In this document: piece by piece, positions 25,450 to 33,754 of the stretch
Position numbering within the stretch: position 1 is the first letter of the stretch
How the letters are laid out: each line of letters opens with the position of its first letter
Source: DASPKT01 sp035626475
GTDB lineage: Bacteria; Pseudomonadota; Alphaproteobacteria; Azospirillales; Azospirillaceae
DNA length: 64,000 nucleotides
Assembly (NCBI GenBank): GCA_035626475.1
Contig: DASPNP010000075.1
Coordinates: 1 to 64,000 of the forward strand
Reading direction: 5' to 3'
The notes under the pieces: model-generated
Databases searched by the model: none
Told to the model about the DNA's origin: nothing
The model's input: only the letters and a program-made list of their open reading frames with translations
Program-made: the position numbers and the translations under genes

Positions 25450-26781
25450 TCAGCTGCCCGCCGCCTCGAAGCTCTGCGGCGCCGGGTCGATCACGGTGGA
25501 GCCGTCGCGGGTCACCTCGATCACCGCCAAGCCGCGCTCCACCAGACCGTCGGCGCGCAGGCGGAAGATGCCGTCTGCGCCGGCGAAGCCCGCCGGGTCG
25601 GTCATGCGCGTCACCGGGAAGGGATCGCCGCCCCGCGCCGCCTTGGCGAGCGCGCCGGCCATGGCGGCGGCATCGTAGCCCAGCGTGGCGAGGCGCGGCG
25701 GCTTGGACCCGTAGAGATCCTGGTAGCGCCGCTCGAACTCCTGGCGCGAGGACGGGTCGGGCGCGGCGTACCAGCCGCCGGCCAGCGCCGGCTCGCGCCC
25801 CACCCCCGGCTCGTCCCACAGGCCGGTGCCGAGGAAGCGGACCGGGCCCGGGTCGATGTCGAAGAAGGGGAAGAGCGGAGCCAGGGCCCTGAGCTGCTGC
25901 CCGCCCTCGGCGATCATGACGGCCTGGAAGGGCGGGTCGCCGAAGGTTTCCTGATTGCCCAGGCGGCGCAGCGCGGCCTTGGACTCCTCGTCGCCGGCCG
26001 CCTGCAGCCGGGCCTTCTCGCGGATCATGGCTTGGCGCCGCGCCTCGAAGTCCGACAGGCGCTTGACCATCTCGGTCATGTCGCCCTGGCCGGGGCTGTA
26101 GCGCTCGGACTTGGTCACCTGCCCGCCCTGGCGGACGGCGGCGGCCAGGGCCTGGCGCACCGCCTCGCCATAGGGCGTGGCCGGCGCGACCAGGCCGAAC
26201 GTCGTCAGCCCCTGGGACTGGGCGTAGCGGGCGACGCGGGTCACCTGCTGCTGCGGCAGGAAGCCCATCACCCAGGTGCCGCCGCCGGCCAGGTTCCAGT
26301 CGTTGGAGAAGGTCAGCACCGGCACGCCGGCCGCGGCCGCCACCGGCTTCACCGCCTGCGCCTCGACGCCGAAGAGCGGGCCCAGCACCAGCTTGGCGCC
26401 GCCGTCCAGCGCGTCGCGCGCGGCGGCCGCCGCACCCTCGGGCGTGCCCTTGGTGTCGCGCGGCATCAGCTCGAACTTGTCGTCGGCCAGATCGAACACC
26501 GCCATCTGGGCGGCGTCGAGGATGCCCTGGCCGACAGTGGCGGCGCGGCCCGACAGCGGCACCAGCAGCGCCACGCGCACCTTGCCGTCATTCGGGACCA
26601 CGCGCTGCGCCTGGACCGGCGGGGGAGCGGCCACGGGCGGCGGCACTTGCGCCTGCGGCGGCGGCACCGTTACCTTCGGGCTGCTGGCGCAGGCGGCGAG
26701 CAGGGCCAGCCCGGCGAGCGCCCCCGCCATCCGCGCGACGCGCCTGTAACCGCCCTTGCCCGCTTCCGCCAAGCCAACCAT
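25450..26781 (-). CDS. LpoA-like penicillin-binding protein activator (lipoprotein)
   Basis: This 443-residue lipoprotein has a lipobox LLAAC preceded by a hydrophobic stretch, then a Pro-rich linker (VPPPQAQVPPPVAAPPP) and a periplasmic binding-protein-like fold (VRVALLVPLSGRAATVGQGI, PVLTFSNDW, LATLGYDAAAMAGAL). This matches the alphaproteobacterial homologues of LpoA, the outer-membrane activator of penicillin-binding protein 1A. It is divergent from rsmI, an arrangement common in this lineage. The chosen ATG (26781) lies only 15 bases from the rsmI start; an internal ATG at 26730 is an alternative. Confidence 0.88.
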   Translation of the reverse strand: MVGLAEAGKGGYRRVARMAGALAGLALLAACASSPKVTVPPPQAQVPPPVAAPPPVQAQRVVPNDGKVRVALLVPLSGRAATVGQGILDAAQMAVFDLADDKFELMPRDTKGTPEGAAAAARDALDGGAKLVLGPLFGVEAQAVKPVAAAAGVPVLTFSNDWNLAGGGTWVMGFLPQQQVTRVARYAQSQGLTTFGLVAPATPYGEAVRQALAAAVRQGGQVTKSERYSPGQGDMTEMVKRLSDFEARRQAMIREKARLQAAGDEESKAALRRLGNQETFGDPPFQAVMIAEGGQQLRALAPLFPFFDIDPGPVRFLGTGLWDEPGVGREPALAGGWYAAPDPSSRQEFERRYQDLYGSKPPRLATLGYDAAAMAGALAKAARGGDPFPVTRMTDPAGFAGADGIFRLRADGLVERGLAVIEVTRDGSTVIDPAPQSFEAAGS

Positions 26782-26796
26782 GGTCGCAGCCACCTG

Positions 26797-27735
26797 ATGT
26801 CCTCCCCTTCGGACCAACCTGATCCGGAACAGCCTGATCGCCCCGAGCCTAGCGGCCGGGACGGCGCGCGTAAACCGGGGCCGGGCCTCTTCATCGTGGC
26901 CACCCCGATCGGCAATGCCGGCGACATAACGCTGCGCGCGCTGGAAACGCTCAAAGGGGCGCACGCGGTCGCCTGCGAGGACACGCGGGTGACGTCGAAG
27001 CTGTTCGCCCGCTACGGCATCCGCGCGCCCCTGCTGCAATATCACGAGCACAATGCGGCGAGGATGCGGCCGGTGATCCTGGACCGCGTGGCATCGGGCG
27101 AGACCATCGCCCTGGTGTCCGACGCCGGCACGCCGCTGATCTCCGACCCCGGCTACAAGCTGGTGCGCGAGGCGCGGGAGCGCGGCCTGCCCGTCACCCA
27201 CCTGCCCGGCCCCAGCGCCGCGCTGACGGCCCTGGTGCTGTCCGGCCTGCCGTCCGACCGCTTCCTGTTCGCGGGTTTCCTGCCGAACAAGCGCGGGGCC
27301 CGCCGCACCGCGCTGGCCGAGCTGGCGCCGGTGCGGGCCACGCTGGTGCTGTTCGAGAGCGCCCAGCGGCTCGAGGACATGCTGGCCGACGCCGCCGAGA
27401 CCATGCCCGGCCGCGAGGTGGCGGTGACCCGCGAGCTGACCAAGCTGTTCGAGGAGGTGCGGCGCGGCACCCTGGCCGAGCTGGCCGAGCATTACGCCAA
27501 GGCCGGCCCGCCCAAGGGCGAGGTCGTGGTCGTCATCGGCCCGCCGCCGGAGCCGGAGGAGGCGACCGGGGACGAGGTCGACCGGCTGCTGACCGACGCG
27601 CTGTCCCGCCTGTCGGTCAAGGACGCCTCGGCCGAGGTGGCGCAGGCCCTGGGCAAGCCGCGCAAGGAGGTCTACCAGCGCGCGCTGGAGCTGCAGCGTG
27701 CCGGCAGTGACGGCAATGACAGCGAAAAGCGTTGA
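26797..27735 (+). CDS. rsmI: 16S rRNA (cytidine-1402-2'-O)-methyltransferase
   Basis: RsmI adds the 2'-O-methyl group to C1402 in the ribosomal P site, using SAM. The 312-residue protein has an unstructured acidic/Pro N terminus of about 28 residues and then the tetrapyrrole-methylase fold: GLFIVATPIGNAGDITLRAL, VACEDTRVTSKLF, ALVSDAGTPLISDPGYKLV, LPGPSAALTALVLSGLPSDR and FAGFLPNK. The next gene (yraN) starts inside its 3' end. The order rsmI-yraN-sirB1-like-gshB is typical for alphaproteobacteria. Confidence 0.96.
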   Translation: MSSPSDQPDPEQPDRPEPSGRDGARKPGPGLFIVATPIGNAGDITLRALETLKGAHAVACEDTRVTSKLFARYGIRAPLLQYHEHNAARMRPVILDRVASGETIALVSDAGTPLISDPGYKLVREARERGLPVTHLPGPSAALTALVLSGLPSDRFLFAGFLPNKRGARRTALAELAPVRATLVLFESAQRLEDMLADAAETMPGREVAVTRELTKLFEEVRRGTLAELAEHYAKAGPPKGEVVVVIGPPPEPEEATGDEVDRLLTDALSRLSVKDASAEVAQALGKPRKEVYQRALELQRAGSDGNDSEKR

Positions 27736-28105
27736 GGATCGCCGCCGCGCCGAGCGGCTGGGCCGGCTGGCGGAGGCGCTGTGCCGCCTGTCGCTGCGGC
27801 TGCGCGGCTACCGCATCCTGGCAAGCCGCTGCCGCACCCCGGCCGGCGAGATCGACATCGTCGCCAGGCGCGGCGACCTGATCGCCATCGTCGAGGTCAA
27901 GGCCCGGGCGGATCTGGGCCAGGCGCGGGCGTCCGTATCGGCGGCGCAGTGGCGGCGGCTGCAGCGCGCCGCCGGCCTGTTCATGGGCGCCCGCCCGAGG
28001 CTTGCCCGCTGCGCCCTGCGGTTCGACCTGATGGCCGTGCCGCGGGGGCGCTTCGGCCCGCGCTGGCCGTCGCATCTGCCGGGCGCATGGAGTCCAAAGG
28101 ACTGA
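27716..28105 (+). CDS. YraN-family (UPF0102) nuclease-like protein
   Basis: This 129-residue protein has the restriction-endonuclease-like core of UPF0102: AERLGRLAEALCRLSLRLRG, then ILASRCRTPAGEIDIVARRG and LIAIVEVKARAD with the conserved Asp and Glu-x-Lys. Predicted to act on Holliday-junction-like DNA, but its role is not settled. The ATG at 27716 overlaps the end of rsmI by 20 bases, so the two are coupled; a GTG at 27698 is also possible. Confidence 0.9.
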   Translation: MTAKSVEDRRRAERLGRLAEALCRLSLRLRGYRILASRCRTPAGEIDIVARRGDLIAIVEVKARADLGQARASVSAAQWRRLQRAAGLFMGARPRLARCALRFDLMAVPRGRFGPRWPSHLPGAWSPKD

Positions 28106-28222
28106 CCCGGAGGGGGAGGGTGGCGAAAGCCCATCGACTCGCCCGCCGGGGATGCGCTATGGGGGGAATCCGAGCCATTGGCCCGGAGCCTGTCGCCCGA
28201 GAGATCCGCCGGGAGCGCGCCT

Positions 28223-29065
28223 GTGAACAGCCGCCTGCAAGCCAAGGACCTGCTGCGCGAGATCGGGGGGATGCCCGACGACCGCATCGACCTTGCCGAG
28301 GCGGCGCTGGCGCTGGCGGCGCTGGCCCGGCCCGAGCAGAGCTTCGACCCCTACCGCCGTCACCTGGCCGAGCTGGCCGCCGAGGTCGCCGACATGGCGT
28401 CGCGCGCCGTCACCCTGACCGACCGGGTGGAGGCGCTGCAGGCCGTGCTGGTCAACATCTACGGCTATCACGGCGACACGCAGAGCTACGACGACATCCA
28501 GAACGCCAACCTCATGCGGGTCATCGACCGGCGCAAGGGGCTGCCCGTGGCGCTGGGCATCCTGTTCATCCATGCCGCCCGCGCCCAGGGCTGGGACATG
28601 GTGGGGCTCAACTTCCCCGGCCATTTCCTGGTGCGGCTGGAGCATGACGGCGAGCGCGCCATCCTGGACCCGTTCAACATGGGCGAGGTGCGGTCGGTGG
28701 TGGATCTGCGCGACCTGATCAAGCAGACCGCCGGCGCCGCGGCCGAGCTGACGCCCGAGCACTACCAGCCGGTCGGCAACCGCGACATCCTCATGCGCCT
28801 GCAGAACAACATCAAGCTGCGGCATCTGCGCGAGGAGCGCCCCGACCAGGCCGCCGAGACGGTGGAGGCGATGCTGCTCTTCGCGCCCGAGAGCCCGGCG
28901 CTGTGGCGCGAGGCCGGGCTGCTGAACGCCCATGTCGGCAACATCGCCGCCGCCATCCAGGCGCTGGAGACCTTCATGGACCAGGGTGCCCGCCAGGGCG
29001 CCTCGACCCAGCTGCTGCACCAGACGGCGACGCTGGTCCAGCAGCTGCGCAACCGCCTGAACTGA
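28223..29065 (+). CDS. SirB1-family transglutaminase-like protein with TPR
   Basis: The 280-residue cytoplasmic protein carries the SirB1/transglutaminase-like core (VNIYGYHGDTQSYDDIQN, RRKGLPVALGILFIHAARA, GLNFPGHFLVRL, ILDPFNMGE) and a C-terminal helical TPR-like part (PESPALWREAGLLNAHVGN). The Cys of true transglutaminases is absent, so it is probably a binding rather than catalytic domain. A GTG at 28223 with CGGGAG seven bases before is preferred over the TTG upstream. It sits between yraN and gshB. Confidence 0.88.
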   Translation: MNSRLQAKDLLREIGGMPDDRIDLAEAALALAALARPEQSFDPYRRHLAELAAEVADMASRAVTLTDRVEALQAVLVNIYGYHGDTQSYDDIQNANLMRVIDRRKGLPVALGILFIHAARAQGWDMVGLNFPGHFLVRLEHDGERAILDPFNMGEVRSVVDLRDLIKQTAGAAAELTPEHYQPVGNRDILMRLQNNIKLRHLREERPDQAAETVEAMLLFAPESPALWREAGLLNAHVGNIAAAIQALETFMDQGARQGASTQLLHQTATLVQQLRNRLN

Positions 29066-29101
29066 TCCCGTCCCCCACTCGCCCAACGCCAGGGAAGCTC
29101 C

Positions 29102-30064
29102 ATGAGCCTCAACATCGCGATCCAGATGGACCCGATCGAGTCCATCAACATCGACAAGGACAGCAGCTTCATGATGGCCATGGAGGCGCAGAAGCGCGGC
29201 CATCGCCTCTGGCACTATCTGCCGCAGCACCTGGCCTTCCGCCATAACAGGCTGGTGGCCAAGGGCCGCGCGCTGCAGGTCCGGCGCGAATACGGCAACC
29301 ACTTCACCCTGGGCGACTGGGAAACCCTGGAGTTGGCGGAGATCGACGTGGTGCTGATGCGCCAGGACCCGCCCTTCGACATGGCCTACATCACCGCCAC
29401 GCACCTGCTGGAGCACGTCCACCCCCGGACGCTGGTGGTGAACGATCCGGCCTCGGTCCGCAACGCGCCGGAGAAGCTGTTCGTCACCCACTTCCCCGAC
29501 CTGATGCCGCCGACCCTGATCACCTCGGACAAGGACGAGGTGCTGGCCTTCCGGCGCGAGTACAAGGACATCATCGTGAAGCCGCTGTTCGGCAATGGCG
29601 GCTCCGGCGTCTTCCACCTGAAGCCGGACGACGAGAATCTGGGCGCGTTGCTGGAGACCTTCACCCAGCTCTACCGCGAGCCGATCATCGTGCAGAAGTA
29701 CCTGCCGGAAATCCGCCAGGGCGACAAGCGCATCATCCTGGTCGAGGGCGAGCCCTGCGGCGGCGTCAGCCGGGTACCGCAGGCGGGCGAGGCGCGGGCC
29801 AACTTCCATGCCGGCGGCAGCGCCGCCAAGACCGAGCTGACGGCCCGCGAGCGCGACATCTGCGCCGCCATCGGCCCGGTGCTGCGGGAAAAGGGGCTGG
29901 TCTTCGTCGGCATCGACGTGATCGGCGATTATCTGACCGAGATCAACGTCACCAGCCCGACCGGCATCCAGGAGATCAACCAGCTGAACGGCGTGGCCAT
30001 CGAGGCGACGCTGATGGACGCGGTCGAGGCGCGCTTTCACGCGGGCCGCCCGGACAATCGCTGA
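29102..30064 (+). CDS. gshB: Glutathione synthetase
   Basis: GshB joins gamma-glutamylcysteine and glycine with ATP to give glutathione, the main cytosolic thiol. The 320-residue protein has the ATP-grasp fold with the expected segments: MDPIESINIDKDSSFMMA at the N terminus, RQDPPFDMAYIT, VNDPASVRNAPEKLF, IIVKPLFGNGGSGVF, KRIILVEGEPCGGVSRVP and GIDVIGDYLTEINVTSPTG. Length and start are normal. It is the last gene of the rsmI operon. Confidence 0.97.
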   Translation: MSLNIAIQMDPIESINIDKDSSFMMAMEAQKRGHRLWHYLPQHLAFRHNRLVAKGRALQVRREYGNHFTLGDWETLELAEIDVVLMRQDPPFDMAYITATHLLEHVHPRTLVVNDPASVRNAPEKLFVTHFPDLMPPTLITSDKDEVLAFRREYKDIIVKPLFGNGGSGVFHLKPDDENLGALLETFTQLYREPIIVQKYLPEIRQGDKRIILVEGEPCGGVSRVPQAGEARANFHAGGSAAKTELTARERDICAAIGPVLREKGLVFVGIDVIGDYLTEINVTSPTGIQEINQLNGVAIEATLMDAVEARFHAGRPDNR

Positions 30065-30208
30065 ACCGACCGCTCCGCCTAGACCGCACGGATGGGCTAA
30101 GCCCTTATCAATATACGTAAATTCGGATACCACCCGACCGCGGCCCCAGGACCGCCCACCCCTCCCTCCCGTTATCCCTTCTGCGAAGGTGTAGCGGGAG
30201 GTTGATCC

Positions 30209-30880
30209 ATGGGGTGGATCGGGCGTGCAGCGGCAGGCGCCGCGGCGCTGGCGAGTATCATGACGACCGCTCCGGCGGGGGCGATGGAGGCGGCGCAGGG
30301 CCAGTTCCGGTTCGGCGCGCCCGAGATGGCCAAGGCGGACTCCTGGATGGCGGACGGCCGCCTGTCCAAGGCGCTGGGCCTGCGGCTCGACATGGCATGG
30401 CTGGATTTCGGGCCCGAGACGGGGCTTGATCTGGTGCGCCAGCCGGCCGGCGCGCCCGCCCTCACCTCCGGCCCGGTCCTGGACTTCTATCCCGACGGCG
30501 GCAAGTTCCGGCTCAGCGGCAGCATGCGCCTGGAGCGCCAGGCGCTAGACGACTCCGCCCGCCAGCCGGGGCTGATCGCCATGGGCGACCGGGCCTTCCA
30601 GCCGGCGGGCCCCGGAACGATCGACCTGTCCGGCCGGTTCAACGACGTCGCCTACTATGTCGGCGTCGGCTACACCGAGAAGGTCGCCAAGCGCCTGAAC
30701 CTGTTCCTGGATCTGGGCGCCGTCTATCAGGGCACCCCGGACGCGGCCGGCCTGGGCGCGTCCGCGCTGGCGCCGCCCGAAGGGATGGCGGCCCTGGACG
30801 GCACCGGCGGCAAGGACGATGTGGATGGGTTGAGGTTCAAGTTCCTGGTCATGAAGGTGACCATGAAATACCGCTTCTGA
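30209..30880 (+). CDS. Exported outer-membrane-type hypothetical protein
   Basis: The 223-residue protein has a signal peptide (about residues 1-24, ending APAGA) and a body with alternating hydrophobic beta-strands, including YYVGVGYTEKVAKRLNLFLDL. It ends MKVTMKYRF, with the terminal Phe of outer-membrane beta-barrels. I do not recognise a named family; it resembles small 8-strand porins or adhesion barrels such as OmpW only in general plan. Start chosen at 30209 with CGGGAGG before it. Confidence 0.75.
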   Translation: MGWIGRAAAGAAALASIMTTAPAGAMEAAQGQFRFGAPEMAKADSWMADGRLSKALGLRLDMAWLDFGPETGLDLVRQPAGAPALTSGPVLDFYPDGGKFRLSGSMRLERQALDDSARQPGLIAMGDRAFQPAGPGTIDLSGRFNDVAYYVGVGYTEKVAKRLNLFLDLGAVYQGTPDAAGLGASALAPPEGMAALDGTGGKDDVDGLRFKFLVMKVTMKYRF

Positions 30881-30932
30881 CGGCCCGGAATTCGGCGGCC
30901 CGGACGGCCGCGCGCGAGAGGAGTGCGCATTC

Positions 30933-31373
30933 ATGACCCGACTGACCATCATCGCCGGCGTGGCGCTGGCATCCCTGGCGCTGTCCGGCTGCGCCACCAG
31001 GGAGCGCGACGAGGCCAAGCGCGCCCAGACCGCCCTGGTCGGCATCCCCAAGCAGCAGCTGCTGTCCTGCGCCGGCGTGCCGAACCGGACCGAGGCGTCG
31101 GGCGCGCAGGAGTTCCTGACCTACGAGTACATCGCCGGCGTGAAGCAGGGCCCCAGCACCTCCATCGGCATCGGCGGCGGCAGCGGCGGCTTCGGGCTGG
31201 GCCTGGGCCTGGGCATTCCGCTGGGCGGCGGCGGCCCGGACGGCTGCGTCGCCACCTTCACGGTCGATCAGGGGCGGGTAAGCCGTCTGGCCTATCGCGA
31301 GGACATCGGCGACCCCGCCTCGTGCTATGCCATTGTCGAGAATTGCCTAGGCACCTCGACCGGCCAAAGATGA
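30933..31373 (+). CDS. Hypothetical lipoprotein
   Basis: This 146-residue protein has a lipoprotein signal (MTRLTIIAGVALASLALSGC, lipobox ALSGC). The mature part begins with a charged segment, then IPKQQLLSCAGVPNR, which recalls the SmpA/BamE-like pattern of a small envelope protein monitoring folding; this likeness is weak. A Gly-rich run (GIGGGSGGFGLGLGLGIPLGGGG) follows and the end contains two more cysteines. Ribosome-binding site GAGAGGAG precedes. No function can be stated. Confidence 0.75.
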   Translation: MTRLTIIAGVALASLALSGCATRERDEAKRAQTALVGIPKQQLLSCAGVPNRTEASGAQEFLTYEYIAGVKQGPSTSIGIGGGSGGFGLGLGLGIPLGGGGPDGCVATFTVDQGRVSRLAYREDIGDPASCYAIVENCLGTSTGQR

Positions 31374-31462
31374 CCTCCGTCAGGGGCTGGGAACCCGTGC
31401 GCCGCCGTGGCGTTGGACCGGATGGCAACAGTTCGACAGCATACGGACCCGAGGACCTGATC

Positions 31463-31627
31463 ATGGCCAGCGAGCGCAAGACCGGACAGAACCAGACCGG
31501 CCAGAACGACAGCAGCGGTTCGGACCGCGACGCGGAGCGGATCCGCCGCCAGACCGAGCGCATCCGCGAGATGGAGCGGCTGATGCGCGCCGCCGCCGCC
31601 TTCGCCCGCGGCCGGTCGGCCGGCTGA
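31463..31627 (+). CDS. Small charged hypothetical protein
   Basis: The 54-residue product is Gln/Asp-rich at its N terminus (RKTGQNQTGQNDSSGS) and then forms a charged helix (RQTERIREMERLMRAAAAF). It starts at ATG 31463 with CGAGGA before it. Composition is of an intrinsically disordered or coiled small protein. I do not recognise it; its existence rests on the ribosome-binding site and codon bias. Confidence 0.5.
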   Translation: MASERKTGQNQTGQNDSSGSDRDAERIRRQTERIREMERLMRAAAAFARGRSAG

Positions 31628-31720
31628 GGAAGCCGCTCGCGCATTCCTTCCGGGCAGGGTAAAGGAAGCGGCGGTCGCGTCCGCCGCATTCCCGCCACCT
31701 TGGAGGAGCATCCTGCCCCT

Positions 31721-32374
31721 ATGACACGCTCCATCCTCCCGGCCCTGCTCATGGCATTGGGCCTGTCCCTGGCGGGCACCGCCGCCCTTCCCCCTCCCGC
31801 GCAGGCCGCGGCCAAGCAGGCCGCGCTGACGGATGCCGACCGGGCCGATCTGGCCCGGGTCGAGGACTATCTGCGCGGCGTCGAGACCATGCGCTCGAAG
31901 TTCCTGCAGGTGGTGGAGAGCGGCGAGACGGTGCAGGGCACCTTCTATCTCAGCCGTCCCGGCCGCATGCGGATCGACTACGATCCGCCGGTGCAGAACT
32001 TCATCGTGGCCGACGGGAAGTTCGTGTTCTTCTGGGACGCGGAGCTGAAGCAGCAGTCCAACGCGCCCATCGGCAGCACGCTCGCCGACTTCATCCTGCG
32101 CCCCGACCTGAAGCTCGCCGGCGACGTCACCGTCACGGATGTCGAACGGCAGGCCGGCGTGCTTGAGGTGACGCTGGTCCAGACCAAGGACCCGGGCCTC
32201 GGCCGCCTGACCCTGGTGTTCGAGGACCAGCCGCTGCGCCTGCGCAAATGGCGCGTGGTCGACGCCCAGAACCAGACCACCGAGGTGGCGCTGCTGAACC
32301 CCGAGGCCGGCGTCCCGCTGAAGGACGAACTCTTCTACTTCCGCGAGCCGCAGACCCGGCGCAAGCGGGACTGA
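31721..32374 (+). CDS. lolA: Outer-membrane lipoprotein carrier protein LolA
   Basis: LolA shuttles lipoproteins across the periplasm from the LolCDE transporter to the outer membrane. The 217-residue protein has a signal peptide ending AQAAAK and then the LolA fold: VEDYLRGVETMRSKFLQVVE, GTFYLSRPGRMRIDYDPP, VADGKFVFFWDAELKQ and WRVVDAQNQTTEVALLN. The ATG at 31721 has GGAGGAG at a slightly long 12-base spacing. The pseudouridine synthase gene follows after five bases, suggesting one transcript. Confidence 0.93.
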   Translation: MTRSILPALLMALGLSLAGTAALPPPAQAAAKQAALTDADRADLARVEDYLRGVETMRSKFLQVVESGETVQGTFYLSRPGRMRIDYDPPVQNFIVADGKFVFFWDAELKQQSNAPIGSTLADFILRPDLKLAGDVTVTDVERQAGVLEVTLVQTKDPGLGRLTLVFEDQPLRLRKWRVVDAQNQTTEVALLNPEAGVPLKDELFYFREPQTRRKRD

Positions 32375-32379
32375 CGACC

Positions 32380-33087
32380 ATGACCCCCGAGGAGATCCAG
32401 GCGCGCGTCCTGCACCGGGACGGGCTGGTGCTGATCATCGACAAGCCGGCCGGCCTGCCCGTCCATGCGGGCCCCGGCGGCGGCGACAATCTGGAACGCC
32501 ATTTCGATGCGCTGCGCTTCGGCCTGCCGCGCCCGCCGGCGCTGGGCCACCGGCTGGACCGCGACACCAGCGGTTGCCTGGTGCTGGGCCGCCACCCCAA
32601 GGCGCTGCGCAAGCTGGGCATCCTGTTCCAGGAGGGGCGCGCGGCCAAGACCTACTGGGCCGTCGTCCAGGGCGGGCCGGAGGGCGAGAGCGGCACGATC
32701 GACCAGCCGCTGGCCAAGATCTCCAACGCCAAGGGCTGGCGGATGGAGGTGCGCGAGGACGGCCAGCGCTCCGTCACCGACTGGCGCGTCATGGGCCGCG
32801 GCGACGGGCTGACCTGGCTGGAGCTGAATCCGCGCACCGGCCGCACGCACCAGATCCGTGTCCATTGCGCCTGGATGGGCTGCCCGCTGCTGGGCGATCC
32901 TCAATACGGCGCCCAACAGGGTGTGGCCCGGGCGGGCGGTACGCCGATGCAGCTGCATTCCCGGTCGCTCACCCTGCCGCTGCAATCCTCCAAGCCGCCC
33001 GTCTCCGCCACCGCCCCGGTGCCGCCGCACATGCGGGCGGCGTTGCAGGCCTGCGGCTGGGCCGGCGAACCGCCGCCGGACTATTGA
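32380..33087 (+). CDS. RluA-family RNA pseudouridine synthase
   Basis: This 235-residue enzyme isomerises uridine to pseudouridine in RNA. The catalytic motif GHRLDRDTSGCLVLG, with the Asp nucleophile, and the NPRTGRTHQIRVHCAWMGCPLLGDPQYG segment are diagnostic of the RluA family. There is no S4 domain, so it belongs to the short RluA/TruC/RluE-like side; the site modified is not known. It is close behind lolA. Confidence 0.9.
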   Translation: MTPEEIQARVLHRDGLVLIIDKPAGLPVHAGPGGGDNLERHFDALRFGLPRPPALGHRLDRDTSGCLVLGRHPKALRKLGILFQEGRAAKTYWAVVQGGPEGESGTIDQPLAKISNAKGWRMEVREDGQRSVTDWRVMGRGDGLTWLELNPRTGRTHQIRVHCAWMGCPLLGDPQYGAQQGVARAGGTPMQLHSRSLTLPLQSSKPPVSATAPVPPHMRAALQACGWAGEPPPDY

Positions 33088-33166
33088 GCACCGGCGGCTA
33101 ACTCGGCCTATTGACCTTCCACCTGCTGGAAACTGGAAGCTTCCTCCACCGACCAAGGAGGACTCC

Positions 33167-33754
33167 ATGCCCGACCCCGTCCTGATGCCGTCATTGCTGG
33201 CAGTGACGGCCCTGCTGTTCGCCCTGTTCAGCGCCCGCGTGCGGCGCGGCGGCGTCACCGTCTGGGCTTGGACGGCGGAGGACCCGGTGCAGGGCGCCAC
33301 GGCGGCCGCCTTCCGCTTGGCCGGCTTCCTGATCCTGGCTCAGGCCGCCCTGCTGGGCTGGCGGCCGGAGTGGGAGCCGCTGCTGGGCGGCGTTCCGGGC
33401 TACGACACACGGGCCGTACGTCTCGCGGCGCTGGCTATCGGTACGGCAGGCGCCCTGGTCATGCTGGGCTCGCAGCTCTGGATGGGCCGCTCCTGGCGGA
33501 TCGGCGTGCCGGACCGACCGGGTGAGCTCGTCACCGGCGGCCCCTTCCGCTTCTCCCGCAACCCGGTCTTCCTGGGCATGGGCCTTGTGCTGGCGGGCGT
33601 TTTCCTGTGGTGGCCAACCATCGTCTCCGGCATCGCCGCCGCCCTCTGGCAGCTCTCGGTGGCGATCCAGGTCCGGCTGGAGGAGCGCGCGCTGGAAGGC
33701 GCGTACGGCGAGGCGTACAGGGCTTACCGGGCGCGCGTCCGGCGGTGGATCTAG
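33167..33754 (+). CDS. Isoprenylcysteine carboxyl methyltransferase-family membrane protein
   Basis: The 195-residue protein has four or five predicted membrane helices and the ICMT/phospholipid methyltransferase signature GGPFRFSRNPVFLGMGLVLAG, with the SAM-binding RNP motif, and the terminal YGEAYRAYRARVRRW. Bacterial homologues methylate phospholipids or other lipids; the substrate is unknown. AAGGAGG precedes the ATG. Its stop codon overlaps that of the convergent photolyase gene. Confidence 0.85.
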   Translation: MPDPVLMPSLLAVTALLFALFSARVRRGGVTVWAWTAEDPVQGATAAAFRLAGFLILAQAALLGWRPEWEPLLGGVPGYDTRAVRLAALAIGTAGALVMLGSQLWMGRSWRIGVPDRPGELVTGGPFRFSRNPVFLGMGLVLAGVFLWWPTIVSGIAAALWQLSVAIQVRLEERALEGAYGEAYRAYRARVRRWI

